Below are positions 8,469 through 17,198 of a stretch of 64,000 nt of DNA, one piece after another. Both the position numbers and the translations under genes were made by a program. Below the pieces are notes generated by a model. It saw only the letters and a list, made by a program, of their open reading frames with translations, was not told where the DNA came from and did no database searches. Numbering within the stretch: position 1 is the stretch's first letter; the number at the start of each line of letters is the position of its first letter. This DNA is from Protaetiibacter mangrovi (lineage in GTDB: Bacteria > Actinomycetota > Actinomycetes > Actinomycetales > Microbacteriaceae), in NCBI RefSeq assembly GCF_024752305.1, contig NZ_JANTHX010000004.1, positions 124,001 to 188,000 on the forward strand. Reading direction: 5' to 3'.

Positions 8469-8823
8469 CGAGATCGTGCTGACGGGGCTGCGGGCGATGG
8501 GGTACCACGGTGTGCTGCCCCACGAGCGCGCCGAGGGCCAGCTGTTCCTGGTCGACGTGGTGCTGCATCTCGACCTCTCGCCCGCCGCGGCGGGCGACGA
8601 CCTGGGCGCGACCGTGCATTACGGCGAGCTCGCGAACCGCATCGTGAAGGCCGTCGAATCCGATCCCGTCGACCTCATCGAGACGGTCGCCGAGCGCGTC
8701 GCGGCCCTCGTGCTCGGCCACCCGCCCGTCGAATCGGTGGAGGTCACCGTGCACAAGCCGAACGCGCCCATCGAGGTGCCGTTCGCGGATGTCGCGGTCA
8801 CCGTGCGGCGGTCGCGCGGATGA
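8455..8823 (+). CDS. folB: Dihydroneopterin aldolase
   Basis: Cleaves dihydroneopterin to 6-hydroxymethyl-dihydropterin and glycolaldehyde. It is 122 residues, the usual size of this octameric T-fold enzyme, with the motifs GLRAMGYHGVLPHER and VHKPNAPIE. I chose the GTG at 8455 because a GAGGAGG ribosome-binding site sits at 8443-8449, 5 nt before it. The start lies within folP, and the stop overlaps the folK ATG (ATGA), so folP, folB and folK are coupled. Confidence 0.95.
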   Translation: MTARDEIVLTGLRAMGYHGVLPHERAEGQLFLVDVVLHLDLSPAAAGDDLGATVHYGELANRIVKAVESDPVDLIETVAERVAALVLGHPPVESVEVTVHKPNAPIEVPFADVAVTVRRSRG

Positions 8824-9308
8824 CGGCCGGCACCCCCGCGGTCGTCGCGTTCGGGGCGAACCTCGGCGACCGCGCCGCGACGATCCAGGCTGCGGCGGAC
8901 GACCTCGCCGCGACCGAGGGCGTCGAGCTCGTCACGCTGTCGCCCGTGATCGAGACCCCCGCGGTGCGCCCCTACGGGGTCGACCGCGACGCGCCCGCGT
9001 ACCTGAACACCGTCGCCCTGATCCGCACCGAGCTCGATCCCGGCGCCCTGCACGCGGTGCTGCGTCGGATCGAGGACGACCACGGGCGCACCCGCACCGA
9101 GCGGTGGGGGGATCGCACCCTCGACCTCGACCTGATCGCCTTCGGCGAGCTCGAGCAGGACGATCCCGAGCTCACCTTGCCGCACCCGCGTGCGCACGAG
9201 CGCGACTTCGTGCTGCGCCCCTGGCTCGCCGCCGACCCGCACGCGGAGCTCCCCGGGCACGGCCGGGTCGACGCGCTGCTCGCCGCGCTGACCGGGGGTG
9301 CGTCGTGA
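8820..9308 (+). CDS. folK: 2-amino-4-hydroxy-6-hydroxymethyldihydropteridine diphosphokinase
   Basis: HPPK transfers pyrophosphate from ATP to 6-hydroxymethyl-dihydropterin, preparing the substrate for FolP. The 162-residue protein shows the GANLGDR nucleotide loop at its start and the diagnostic RWGDRTLDLDLIAFG segment carrying the catalytic aspartates. The HPRAHERDFVLRPWLA stretch is the usual C-terminal signature. The ATG overlaps the folB stop and the gene itself overlaps the DUF3180 gene by 4 nt. Confidence 0.96.
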   Translation: MTAGTPAVVAFGANLGDRAATIQAAADDLAATEGVELVTLSPVIETPAVRPYGVDRDAPAYLNTVALIRTELDPGALHAVLRRIEDDHGRTRTERWGDRTLDLDLIAFGELEQDDPELTLPHPRAHERDFVLRPWLAADPHAELPGHGRVDALLAALTGGAS

Positions 9309-9772
9309 CGCGCACCTCGGGATCGCTGCTGGCCGTGCTGGCCGTGATCGGCGCGGTCGGGGGCTTCCTGGTGCAGCTCGCGCTCGGGGCTCTCGGGTTC
9401 CAGAAGCTGCTGCCCGCCTTCACGCTCGCGATCACGCTCGTGCTCATCGCGATCATCGTGGTGGCGCTCGCGGTGCCGATCCGTCGGGCGACGCGCGGCA
9501 AGGTGCGCCGTCGGGTCGACCCGTTCTACGCGACCCGGGTCGTGCTGCTCGCGAAGGCCTCCTCGGCGGCGGGTGCCCTGCTCACCGGCGCCGCGGCCGG
9601 CCTGCTCGTCGAGCTGCTGGTGCGGCCGGTGAGCGCGGTGGAGTCGGTGTGGCGCATGGTCGCCATGCTGGTGGCGTCGGTGCTCGTGCTGGTGGCCGGT
9701 CTCGTCGCCGAGGGGCTGTGCACGGTGCCGCCCGACGACGATGACGACCCGTCGCGGGGCGCCCCCGCCTGA
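9305..9772 (+). CDS. DUF3180 membrane protein of the folate cluster
   Basis: A 155-residue protein with four predicted hydrophobic segments (about residues 8-30, 38-57, 83-105 and 116-140), a basic loop after the second, and an acidic C-terminal tail (PPDDDDDPSRG). It matches the DUF3180 family, which follows folK in many actinobacteria; its function is unknown. The GTG at 9305 overlaps the folK stop by 4 nt. It is the last gene before the conserved cluster is interrupted by the sugar cassette. Confidence 0.85.
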   Translation: MTRTSGSLLAVLAVIGAVGGFLVQLALGALGFQKLLPAFTLAITLVLIAIIVVALAVPIRRATRGKVRRRVDPFYATRVVLLAKASSAAGALLTGAAAGLLVELLVRPVSAVESVWRMVAMLVASVLVLVAGLVAEGLCTVPPDDDDDPSRGAPA

Positions 9773-9812
9773 TCGGCGACACCACGGCCTGACCAGGCAT
9801 TTCGTCTCGACC

Positions 9813-9855
9813 GTTGCAGATGGTGACGTTCACATGTTAACGTCACCATCGCAAC
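9813..9855. promoter_or_regulatory. 43-bp palindromic operator embedding a promoter
   Basis: The left arm GATGGTGACGTT (9819-9830) is matched by AACGTCACCATC (9839-9850), with outer flanks GTTGC and GCAAC and a central ACATGT. Only one central mismatch and one bulged base break the symmetry. TTGCAG (9814-9819) and TAACGT (9838-9843), 18 bp apart, could be the -35 and -10 of the sugar cassette. The site is a strong candidate operator for the LacI regulator encoded at 16158. From here to the next gene (10014) there is a leader of about 160 nt in which I see no gene. Confidence 0.6.
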
Positions 9856-10013
9856 ACATCCCCGAGGGGCTGCTCAAGGACGAGCACACAGCGAGGACGC
9901 AGCGCAGCGTCCCGAGGCACTCCTCACCCACACGCCGGCGCGCGGCATCCAGACCCGCAGCCGGCAGAGCGCCGCCCTCCCCGGCGGACGAGGAACCAAG
10001 GAAGGATCCTGCT

Positions 10014-11312
10014 GTGAAGCGAACCACGAAGATCGCCACCGTCGTCGCGATGACGCTGCCGGTCGCCCTCATCCTGAGCGGATGCAGTGGCGGCGACGGC
10101 GGAAGCGGCGGAGGCAGCGGCGACGACAACACCCTCACCGTCTGGGCCTGGGACCCGAACTTCAACATCTACGCGATGCAGGAGGCCGAGAAGATCTACC
10201 AGCAGGACCACCCGGACTTCACGCTCGACATCGTCGAGACCCCCTGGGACGACCTGCAGACCAAGCTCACCACGCTCGCGCAGTCGCAGGAGTACGGCGA
10301 GCTGCCCGACATCTTCCTCGTGCAGAACAACGCGTTCCAGAAGAACGTCATCAACTACCCGGATCTGTTCAGCGAGGCGACCGACGCGGCCGACTTCTCG
10401 CAGTTCCCGCAGGCGGTCACCGACTACTCGACGGTCGACGCGGTCAACTACGGCGTGCCGTTCGACTCGGGCACCGCGATCGGCGCCTACCGCACCGACG
10501 TGCTCGCCGAGGCCGGCTACACGGTCGACGACTTCACCGACATCACGTGGAGCGACTTCCAGACCAAGGCGGAGGACGTGCTCGCGAAGACCGGCAAGCC
10601 GCTGCTCTCGGGCCAGGCCGGGTCGTCCGACACGATCATGATGATGCTGCAGTCGGCGGGCGCGAGCCTCTTCGACGCGGACGGCAACCCGACCATCTCG
10701 GACAACCCCGCCCTCGAGAAGTCGATCGAGACGTACATCGACCTCGTGAAGTCCGGTGTGTTCACCGAGGTCAACTCGTGGGACGAGTACATCGGCACCT
10801 TCGTGAACGGCGCGGTCGCCGGCACCATCAACGGCGTCTGGATCTCCGGTTCGCTGCAGACCGCGACCGACCAGTCCGGCGAGTGGGCGGTCACGAACCT
10901 CCCGAAGCTCGACGGGGTGTCGGGTGCGACCAACTACTCGGCCAACGGCGGCTCCTCGTGGGCGATCAGCTCGAACGCCAACGTCGACCTCGCGAGCGAC
11001 TTCCTGAAGTCGACCTTCGCCGGCTCGACCGCGCTGTACGACACGATCCTGCCGAAGGCCGGTGCGGTCGCCAACTGGATCCCCGCCGGTGACAGCGACG
11101 TCTACGCGCAGCCCGTCGACTTCTTCGGCGGTCAGCCGATCTACGCCGACGTCGTGACGTTCGGCGCCTCGGTGCCGAGCAACAACACGGGCGTCTACTA
11201 CTACGAGGCGCGCGACGCGGTGAGCGCCGCGATCACGAAGATCATGGGCGGCGCCGACATGGCATCCGCTCTCGACGAGGCGCAGTCCACCGTCGAGTTC
11301 GCGATGGGCTGA
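10014..11312 (+). CDS. Sugar ABC transporter solute-binding lipoprotein
   Basis: A 432-residue cluster B (MalE/UgpB-like) sugar-binding lipoprotein. The signal peptide ends in the lipobox LILSGC with Cys24 as the lipidated residue, followed by a Gly/Ser linker and the mature domain. The GTG at 10014 follows an AAGGAAGGA ribosome-binding site at about 9998-10007. A perfect 14-bp hairpin separates it from the permease genes. The beta-galactosidase gene in the same cassette suggests a galactoside or plant-polysaccharide fragment as substrate (inference). No ABC ATPase gene is present in the cassette. Confidence 0.92.
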   Translation: MKRTTKIATVVAMTLPVALILSGCSGGDGGSGGGSGDDNTLTVWAWDPNFNIYAMQEAEKIYQQDHPDFTLDIVETPWDDLQTKLTTLAQSQEYGELPDIFLVQNNAFQKNVINYPDLFSEATDAADFSQFPQAVTDYSTVDAVNYGVPFDSGTAIGAYRTDVLAEAGYTVDDFTDITWSDFQTKAEDVLAKTGKPLLSGQAGSSDTIMMMLQSAGASLFDADGNPTISDNPALEKSIETYIDLVKSGVFTEVNSWDEYIGTFVNGAVAGTINGVWISGSLQTATDQSGEWAVTNLPKLDGVSGATNYSANGGSSWAISSNANVDLASDFLKSTFAGSTALYDTILPKAGAVANWIPAGDSDVYAQPVDFFGGQPIYADVVTFGASVPSNNTGVYYYEARDAVSAAITKIMGGADMASALDEAQSTVEFAMG

Positions 11313-11320
11313 GGCCCCCC

Positions 11321-11354
11321 GCGGGTGGGCGGGGCGACCTCCCCGCCCACCCGC
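11321..11354 (+). terminator. Intra-operon stem-loop after the binding-protein gene
   Basis: GCGGGTGGGCGGGG pairs perfectly with CCCCGCCCACCCGC across a 6-nt loop, and no T run follows. It starts 8 bp after the binding-protein stop and 54 bp before the first permease. Such hairpins typically stabilise the binding-protein transcript and reduce downstream expression. Confidence 0.7.
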
Positions 11355-11407
11355 ACCATGCCCTGCCCGAGACGACACACCCAGACGATGAGGACCGAGG
11401 TGCGACT

Positions 11408-12349
11408 GTGAGTGCATTGACCGCGACGCGCGGGAGGACGGCGACACCGCCGGTACCGCGCGATCCGAGGCGGGGGCGCATGGACCGCCGCCGCAACCTG
11501 ACCGGCTGGGCGTTCCTGCTGCCCGCCTCGCTGCTCATCGTGCTGATCAGCTTCGTGCCGATGATCCAGGCGCTGCTGCTGTCGCTGCAGACCGGACGCG
11601 GCACCCGGCTCAACTGGGCCGACCCGCTCTGGTACAACTACACGCGCCTGCTCGGCGACGAGATCTTCAAGCAGACGCTGTTCAACACCTTCGTCTACCT
11701 GATCATCCAGGTGCCGATCATGCTGACGCTGGCGCTGATCCTGGCGAACCTGCTGAACAACCCCCGGCTGCGCTGGCGGGCCTTCTGGCGCACGGCGATC
11801 TTCCTGCCCTGCGCCGTGTCGCTCGTGGCCTACTCGCTCGTCTTCCGCACGATGTTCGCCACCGACGGCTTCGTGAACGACTTCCTCGGCATGTTCGGCG
11901 TCGCGCCGGTCAACTGGCTCGGCGAGCCCGACACCGCCCGCGCGGTGCTCATCATCGGGCTGCTCTGGCGCTGGACCGGCTTCAACATGATCTTCTTCCT
12001 CGCCGGGCTCCAGAACATCGACCGCTCGACCATCGAGGCGGCCCGGATGGATGGCGCCAACGCCTTCCAGGTCTTCTGGCGGGTGACGGTTCCGCAGCTG
12101 CGGCCCATCATCCTGCTCACCGCGATCATGTCGACCAACGGCACCCTGCAGCTCTTCGACGAGTCGTGGGCGCTCACCCGCGGCGGCCCCGCCTACGCGT
12201 CGATGTCGATGTCGCACTACCTCTACGAGGTCTCCTTCCAGCGGAACCCCAACTTCGGATACGGCGCGGCGCTCTCGTACGTGATCCTGATCCTCGTCGC
12301 GGTGCTCGCGTTCATCCAGCTCAGGATCGGTGACAAGCGTGATCAATAA
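11408..12349 (+). CDS. Sugar ABC transporter permease (MalF type)
   Basis: A 313-residue membrane subunit with six predicted transmembrane helices after a basic, Thr-rich N terminus. The EAA loop that docks the ATPase is visible as EAARMDGANAFQVFWRVTVP near residue 215. The start is a GTG at 11408. It pairs with the MalG-type gene, which begins within its last 20 bp. Together they form the membrane channel for the binding protein at 10014. An ATPase must be supplied in trans, as with MsiK/MsmX-type shared ATPases. Confidence 0.92.
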   Translation: MSALTATRGRTATPPVPRDPRRGRMDRRRNLTGWAFLLPASLLIVLISFVPMIQALLLSLQTGRGTRLNWADPLWYNYTRLLGDEIFKQTLFNTFVYLIIQVPIMLTLALILANLLNNPRLRWRAFWRTAIFLPCAVSLVAYSLVFRTMFATDGFVNDFLGMFGVAPVNWLGEPDTARAVLIIGLLWRWTGFNMIFFLAGLQNIDRSTIEAARMDGANAFQVFWRVTVPQLRPIILLTAIMSTNGTLQLFDESWALTRGGPAYASMSMSHYLYEVSFQRNPNFGYGAALSYVILILVAVLAFIQLRIGDKRDQ

Positions 12350-13148
12350 GCTGCGCGGGGTCCCCGCCTACCTCTTCCTCGGGATCTGGACGCTGTTCTC
12401 CCTGTTCCCGCTGTACTTCATGGCCGTCTCGGCCACCAACACCAGCCAGGACGTGCTCGCCTCGCGGCTGCTCCCGGGCGGCGAGCTGTTCGCGAACATC
12501 GCCAAGCTGCTCGACGCGCAGAACGTCGGCGCGGCGATGACCAGCTCGTTCCTGATCGCCGCGGGAACCACGGTGCTCGCGCTGATCATCTGCTCGATCG
12601 CGGGCTACGGCTTCGAGGTCTACCACTCCAAGGGCAAGGACGTGCTCATGGGCGTGCTGCTGCTCGCGATGATGATCCCGTTCGCGGCGACGATGATCCC
12701 GCTGTTCCAGGTGTTCGCGAAGCTCGGCCTCGTCAACTCGCTGTTCGCGGTGATCGTGCCGGCCATCTCGACGCCGCTGCTCATCCTGCTGTTCCGGCAG
12801 TCGTCGCGGGCGTTCCCGACCGAGATCCTCGAGGCCGCCCGGGTGGACGGCCTGAGCGAGTTCTCGATCTACGCCCGCATCTACGTGCCCACGATGCGGG
12901 CGACGTTCGCCGCGGCGGGCGTCATCACCTTCATGACCGCCTGGAACAACTACCTGTGGCCGCGCGTCATCCTGATCAAGAACGAGGTGCAGACCATGCC
13001 GATGCTCATCGTCAACCTGAGCGCGGGCTACGTGACCGACTACGGCGTGCTCATGCTCGCCGTGCTGCTGGCGTCGCTGCCGACCGTGGTCGTGTTCCTG
13101 CTGCTGCAGCGCCAGTTCGCCGAAGGCATCACGGGAGCCATCAAGTGA
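12330..13148 (+). CDS. Sugar ABC transporter permease (MalG type)
   Basis: A 272-residue partner permease with six predicted helices and the EAA motif EAARVDGLSEFSIYARIYVP near residue 170. I take the GTG at 12330, which overlaps the MalF-type gene by 20 bp; a GTG at 12339 is equally possible and would shorten the protein by three residues. The C terminus QRQFAEGITGAIK is typical of MalG-type subunits. Its stop overlaps the beta-galactosidase start (GTGA), so transport and hydrolysis are translationally linked. Confidence 0.92.
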   Translation: MTSVINKLRGVPAYLFLGIWTLFSLFPLYFMAVSATNTSQDVLASRLLPGGELFANIAKLLDAQNVGAAMTSSFLIAAGTTVLALIICSIAGYGFEVYHSKGKDVLMGVLLLAMMIPFAATMIPLFQVFAKLGLVNSLFAVIVPAISTPLLILLFRQSSRAFPTEILEAARVDGLSEFSIYARIYVPTMRATFAAAGVITFMTAWNNYLWPRVILIKNEVQTMPMLIVNLSAGYVTDYGVLMLAVLLASLPTVVVFLLLQRQFAEGITGAIK

Positions 13149-16100
13149 CGTTCGACCTCACCCGTCTCGCCGACCCGCGGGTCGTCTCCGAGAACCGCCT
13201 GCCCGCCCACTCCGACCACCGCTGGTTCCGCGACCGGGCGGAGGCGGATGCCGGACGCAGCGGCTACGAGCAGCTGCTGAGCGGCACCTGGCGGTTCCAC
13301 TACGCACCGAGCCCCGCCGACACGGTCGACGGCTTCGAGGCGCCGGGCTTCGACGCCTCGGGGTGGGCCGAGATCCCGGTGCCCGCGCACATCCAGCTGC
13401 AGGGCTACGACCGGCCGCAGTACGTGAACGTGCAGTACCCCTGGGACGGGCACGAGCAGGTCGAGCCGGGCCAGGTCCCCACCCTGTTCAACCCGGTCGC
13501 CTCCTATCTGCGCCCGTTCGAGCTGGAGCGTCCGCTCGAGCCCGGCGAACGGGTCTCGGTCGTGTTCGAGGGCGCCGAGAGCGCGATCGCGCTGTGGTGC
13601 AACGGGCGCTACATCGGCTACGCCACCGACAGCTTCACGCCGAGCGAGTTCGACCTGACCGATGCGCTCGTGCCGGGAGAGAACCGGCTGGCCGCGCAGG
13701 TGTTCAAGTGGTCGAGCGGGTCGTGGCTCGAAGACCAGGACATGTACCGCTTCTCGGGCCTGTTCCGCGACGTCGTGCTGCGGCGGCGCCCGGCCGCGCA
13801 CGCCGAGGATCTGCGGGTCTCGGTCGGACTGTCCGACGATCTGGCGACCGCCGAGGTGCGCCTCGCGGTGGGCGTCGAGGGCGAGGCGACCGTCACCGCC
13901 CGGCTCACGGGGGTCGGGGAGCTGACGGCTGCGGCCGACGGCGTGCTCGTCGTGCGGGTGGACGCCCCGCGGCTGTGGAGCCCCGAGTCGCCGGAGCTCT
14001 ACGAGCTCGTGGTCGAGGTGCGGGATGCCGCCGGCGTGCTCACCGAGGTGATCCCGCAGACGGTCGGCATCCGCCGCTTCGCGATCGAGGACGGCCTGCT
14101 GCGGCTCAACGGGCGCCGCGTGGTCTTCCACGGGGTGAACCGCCACGAGTTCGGTCTCGACGGGCGTGTGATCACGCGCGCGCAGACCGAGGCCGACCTG
14201 CAGGCGCTCAAGCGGATCAACGTGAACGCGATCCGCACGAGCCACTACCCCAACAACTCGTTCTTCTACGAGCTGGCCGACCGCTACGGCTTCCTCGTGA
14301 TCGACGAGATGAACCTGGAGACCCACGGCATGTGGGACCGGCTGCGCTACCTGGGCGTCGGCGTCGAGGAGGCCTTCCCCGGCGACCGGCCGGAGTGGCA
14401 GCCGGCGCTGCTCGACCGGGCGGCGAGCCTGCTCGAGCGCGACAAGAACCACCCGAGCGTCGTGATGTGGTCGTGCGGGAACGAGTCGTTCGGCGGCAGC
14501 GGCATCCGGGAGGTCGCGGACTGGTTCCGGGCGCACGACAATCGCCCGGTGCACTACGAGGGCGTCGACTGGGATCCGCGCCACCCCGACACCACCGACG
14601 TGCTGAGCCGCATGTACACGCCGGCGCGTGCGATCGCGCCGTACCTCGCCGAGAACCCGGGCAAGCCCTTCATCCTGTGCGAGTACGCCCACGCGATGGG
14701 CAACTCCTTCGGCGGGGTCGACGAGTACCTGGCGCTCGCCTACACCGAACCGCGCTTCCAGGGCGGGTTCATCTGGGACTTCGCCGACCAGGCGATCGCG
14801 CTGACCGACCGCTACGGCCGCGACTACTTCGGGTACGGCGGCGACACCGGCGACGCCCCCAACGACGGCGACTTCTGCGGCAACGGCATCTTCTTCGCCG
14901 ACCACACGCCGACCCCGAAGGCGCAGGAGGCCGCCGCGCTGTACCGGTGGCTGCTCGCGGAGGTCGACCGCGACTCGTTCACCGTGACGAGCCGCCTGCT
15001 CTCGACGCGGTCCTCCGCCTACGAGTGCCGGGTGACCCTCGCCCGCGAGGGCGAGGTGCTCGCGCAGGCGGTCGTCGACACGGATGTCGCCCCGGGCGGC
15101 TCGGCGAGCTATCCGCTGCCGTTCGCCGTCCCGGGCGAACCGGGCGAGTACGTCGTGCTGGTCTCGTTCCGGCTGCGCGAGGCGAACGCCTGGGCGGATG
15201 CCGGATTCGAGGTCGCCTGGGGGCAGGGCGTCTTCGGCGCCTGGACCCCCACCGCGCAGCTCGGCGCCGCGCCCCCACGGGTCGTGCACGGCATCCACAA
15301 CACGGGTGTGCACGGCGCGAACTTCCACGTGCTGTTCTCGCGGCTGCACGGCGGACTCGTCTCGTACCGCTACGGCGACACGGCGGATGGCGGGCGCGAG
15401 CTGCTCGGCGGCATCGTGCGCCCCAACTTCTGGCACGCGCCGACCGCGAACGAGCGCGGCTGGGGCGGTCCGGCCGAGGACGGCGCCTGGCTGCTCGCCG
15501 GCCGCTATCTGCGTACGCTGCCCGACGCGCGCGACCCGGAGGTCACGGTCGATCGCGACGGCGGCGTCACGGCGGTCTACCGCTACGCCCTCCCCGTGCA
15601 CCCGTCGACGGTGTGCGAGCTCGCCTACCGGGTCGAGCCCTCGGGGCGGGTCGAGGTGACGCAGACGATGGAGCTCGTCGAGGGGCTGCCGGCGTTGCCC
15701 GAGTTCGGCGCGCTGCTCACCACGAGCACGCCGCTCGAGAACTGGCGCTGGTACGGCGACGGGCCCGAGGAGTGCTACGTCGACCGACGCAGCGGCGCCC
15801 GCCTCGACGTGCACGAGACACCGGTCGCGACCGCGCTGACCCCCTACCTGCGGCCGCAGGAGGCGGGCAGCCGCACGGGCGTGCGCTGGGCCGAGGTGAC
15901 CGACGACCGCGGGGCCGGCATCCGCGTGGATGCCGAGAGCGGCATGGAGTTCTCGGCCCTGCCGTGGACGCCCGACGAGATCGAGGCCGCGTCGCACCCG
16001 AACGAGCTGCCCCCGATCCACCGCACGGTGCTGCGTCCCGCGCTCATGCGCCGGGGTGTGGGCGGCGACGACTCCTGGGGTGCGCGTACACTTCCCCCAT

Positions 16101-16156
16101 ATCGGCTGCCCGCTTCGGGCACGCTCCGCTTCCGATTCGGATTCACGGGGGTCTGA
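13145..16156 (+). CDS. lacZ: GH2 beta-galactosidase (LacZ type)
   Basis: A 1003-residue cytoplasmic glycosidase that hydrolyses terminal beta-galactosides. The order is N-terminal sugar-binding domain, Ig-like domain, TIM barrel and C-terminal small-chain domain, as in E. coli LacZ. The acid/base residue is Glu447 in CGNESFGGS and the nucleophile is Glu513 in ILCEYAHAMGNSFGG. The NRHEFG and RTSHYPN signatures precede them. It has no signal peptide, so it acts on imported sugar. The GTG start overlaps the upstream permease stop by 4 nt. LacZ is the best-supported name, but some GH2 enzymes of this layout prefer other galactosides. Confidence 0.92.
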   Translation: MTFDLTRLADPRVVSENRLPAHSDHRWFRDRAEADAGRSGYEQLLSGTWRFHYAPSPADTVDGFEAPGFDASGWAEIPVPAHIQLQGYDRPQYVNVQYPWDGHEQVEPGQVPTLFNPVASYLRPFELERPLEPGERVSVVFEGAESAIALWCNGRYIGYATDSFTPSEFDLTDALVPGENRLAAQVFKWSSGSWLEDQDMYRFSGLFRDVVLRRRPAAHAEDLRVSVGLSDDLATAEVRLAVGVEGEATVTARLTGVGELTAAADGVLVVRVDAPRLWSPESPELYELVVEVRDAAGVLTEVIPQTVGIRRFAIEDGLLRLNGRRVVFHGVNRHEFGLDGRVITRAQTEADLQALKRINVNAIRTSHYPNNSFFYELADRYGFLVIDEMNLETHGMWDRLRYLGVGVEEAFPGDRPEWQPALLDRAASLLERDKNHPSVVMWSCGNESFGGSGIREVADWFRAHDNRPVHYEGVDWDPRHPDTTDVLSRMYTPARAIAPYLAENPGKPFILCEYAHAMGNSFGGVDEYLALAYTEPRFQGGFIWDFADQAIALTDRYGRDYFGYGGDTGDAPNDGDFCGNGIFFADHTPTPKAQEAAALYRWLLAEVDRDSFTVTSRLLSTRSSAYECRVTLAREGEVLAQAVVDTDVAPGGSASYPLPFAVPGEPGEYVVLVSFRLREANAWADAGFEVAWGQGVFGAWTPTAQLGAAPPRVVHGIHNTGVHGANFHVLFSRLHGGLVSYRYGDTADGGRELLGGIVRPNFWHAPTANERGWGGPAEDGAWLLAGRYLRTLPDARDPEVTVDRDGGVTAVYRYALPVHPSTVCELAYRVEPSGRVEVTQTMELVEGLPALPEFGALLTTSTPLENWRWYGDGPEECYVDRRSGARLDVHETPVATALTPYLRPQEAGSRTGVRWAEVTDDRGAGIRVDAESGMEFSALPWTPDEIEAASHPNELPPIHRTVLRPALMRRGVGGDDSWGARTLPPYRLPASGTLRFRFGFTGV

Positions 16157-16157
16157 G

Positions 16158-17171
16158 ATGGAGACGCGGCGTCCTTCCATGCGGGACGTCGCCCAGGTGT
16201 CCGGGCTCTCGCTGCAGACCGTGTCGCGCGTCGCGAACGGCGAGCCGAACGTCAACGAGGCGACCCGGGATCGCGTGCTCTCCGTCATGCGCGAGCTCGG
16301 CTACCGGCCGAACCTCGCGGCGCGCGCCATGCGGCGCGGGTCGTACAAGACGATCGGCATCGTGTACCAGGGACTGCATGCGGTCGGAACCCGGCGCACG
16401 GTGGAGGCCGTCTCGGAGTACGCCGCGTTGAACGGCTACGCGACGACGCTCATGCCGATCGCCGCCGCGACGGGACTGGCCACGAGTGGGGCGTTCACGC
16501 GCCTCGAGGAGATGGCCGTCGACGTGATCGTCTCGATCCTCACCTCCCAGCTCGAGTTCGACACCCCGATGCAGATCCCGCCGGGCATGCACGCGATCCT
16601 CATCGGCCCGCAGTCGAACCCCGAGGTCTCGGCGATGGACTCGGATCAGATCGGCGGAACCGAGGCGGCGGTGCGCCACCTGCTCGGCACGGGCCACCGC
16701 GAGATCCAGCACATCACCGGAGCGGCGGGCTCGTTCTTCGCCGCCCGACGCGAGGAGACCTGGGCCCGCATGATGCGCGAGGCCGGGCGCCCGGTGCCGG
16801 AGCCGCTGCGCGGCGACTGGAGCGCCCACTCCGGGTACCTCGCCGTGCGGCGGATGCTCGACACGACCCCGCGGGAGGAGCTGCCGACCGCGATCTTCTC
16901 CGCGAACGACCAGATGGCGCTCGGCGCCTACCGCGCCCTCGGCGAGGCGGGACTGCGCATCCCGCACGACATCTCGATCGTGGGCTTCGACGACATCGAG
17001 GAGGCGGTCGACTTCAGCCCGCCGCTCACCACGATCGCACAGGACTGGGATCTGCTCGGTCGCGAGGTGCTGCGGGTCGCGAGCGAGTCGCTCGCCGGAG
17101 CGCCCCCGCAGGCCGTGCTGCTGCCCACCCGGCTCGTCGAGCGCGACTCCGTCGGCCCGCCCCGCCCCTGA
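16158..17171 (+). CDS. LacI-family transcriptional regulator of the galactoside cassette
   Basis: A 337-residue repressor with an N-terminal LacI helix-turn-helix (MRDVAQVSGLSLQTVSRVAN, about residues 8-27), a hinge helix region (YRPNLAARAMRRG) and a periplasmic-binding-protein-like sugar sensor domain. The ATG lies one base after the beta-galactosidase stop, so the regulator is the last gene of the operon it presumably controls, an autoregulated arrangement. The 43-bp palindrome at 9813-9855 over the cassette promoter is the most likely binding site (inference). It differs clearly from the second LacI protein at 39790. Confidence 0.93.
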   Translation: METRRPSMRDVAQVSGLSLQTVSRVANGEPNVNEATRDRVLSVMRELGYRPNLAARAMRRGSYKTIGIVYQGLHAVGTRRTVEAVSEYAALNGYATTLMPIAAATGLATSGAFTRLEEMAVDVIVSILTSQLEFDTPMQIPPGMHAILIGPQSNPEVSAMDSDQIGGTEAAVRHLLGTGHREIQHITGAAGSFFAARREETWARMMREAGRPVPEPLRGDWSAHSGYLAVRRMLDTTPREELPTAIFSANDQMALGAYRALGEAGLRIPHDISIVGFDDIEEAVDFSPPLTTIAQDWDLLGREVLRVASESLAGAPPQAVLLPTRLVERDSVGPPRP

Positions 17172-17185
17172 CGCACCCCACCCGG

Positions 17186-17191
17186 TAGCGT
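17186..17191 (+). promoter_or_regulatory. Leaderless -10 element of the PH-domain operon
   Basis: TAGCGT ends 7 nt before the GTG at 17199. It overlaps the alternative GTG at 17190, which therefore cannot be translated from this promoter. Confidence 0.55.
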
Positions 17192-17198
17192 GAACTCC

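Noticed and set aside
13040-16288. A reverse open frame of about 1080 codons opposite the beta-galactosidase gene
   Set aside because: It mirrors lacZ codon by codon in the GC-rich third position, has no domain or start signal, and the forward frame has full GH2 catalytic motifs.
17190-17192. GTG at 17190 as start of the YdbS-like gene
   Set aside because: It overlaps the TAGCGT -10 box; a transcript from this promoter begins about 8 nt later, at the GTG 17199.
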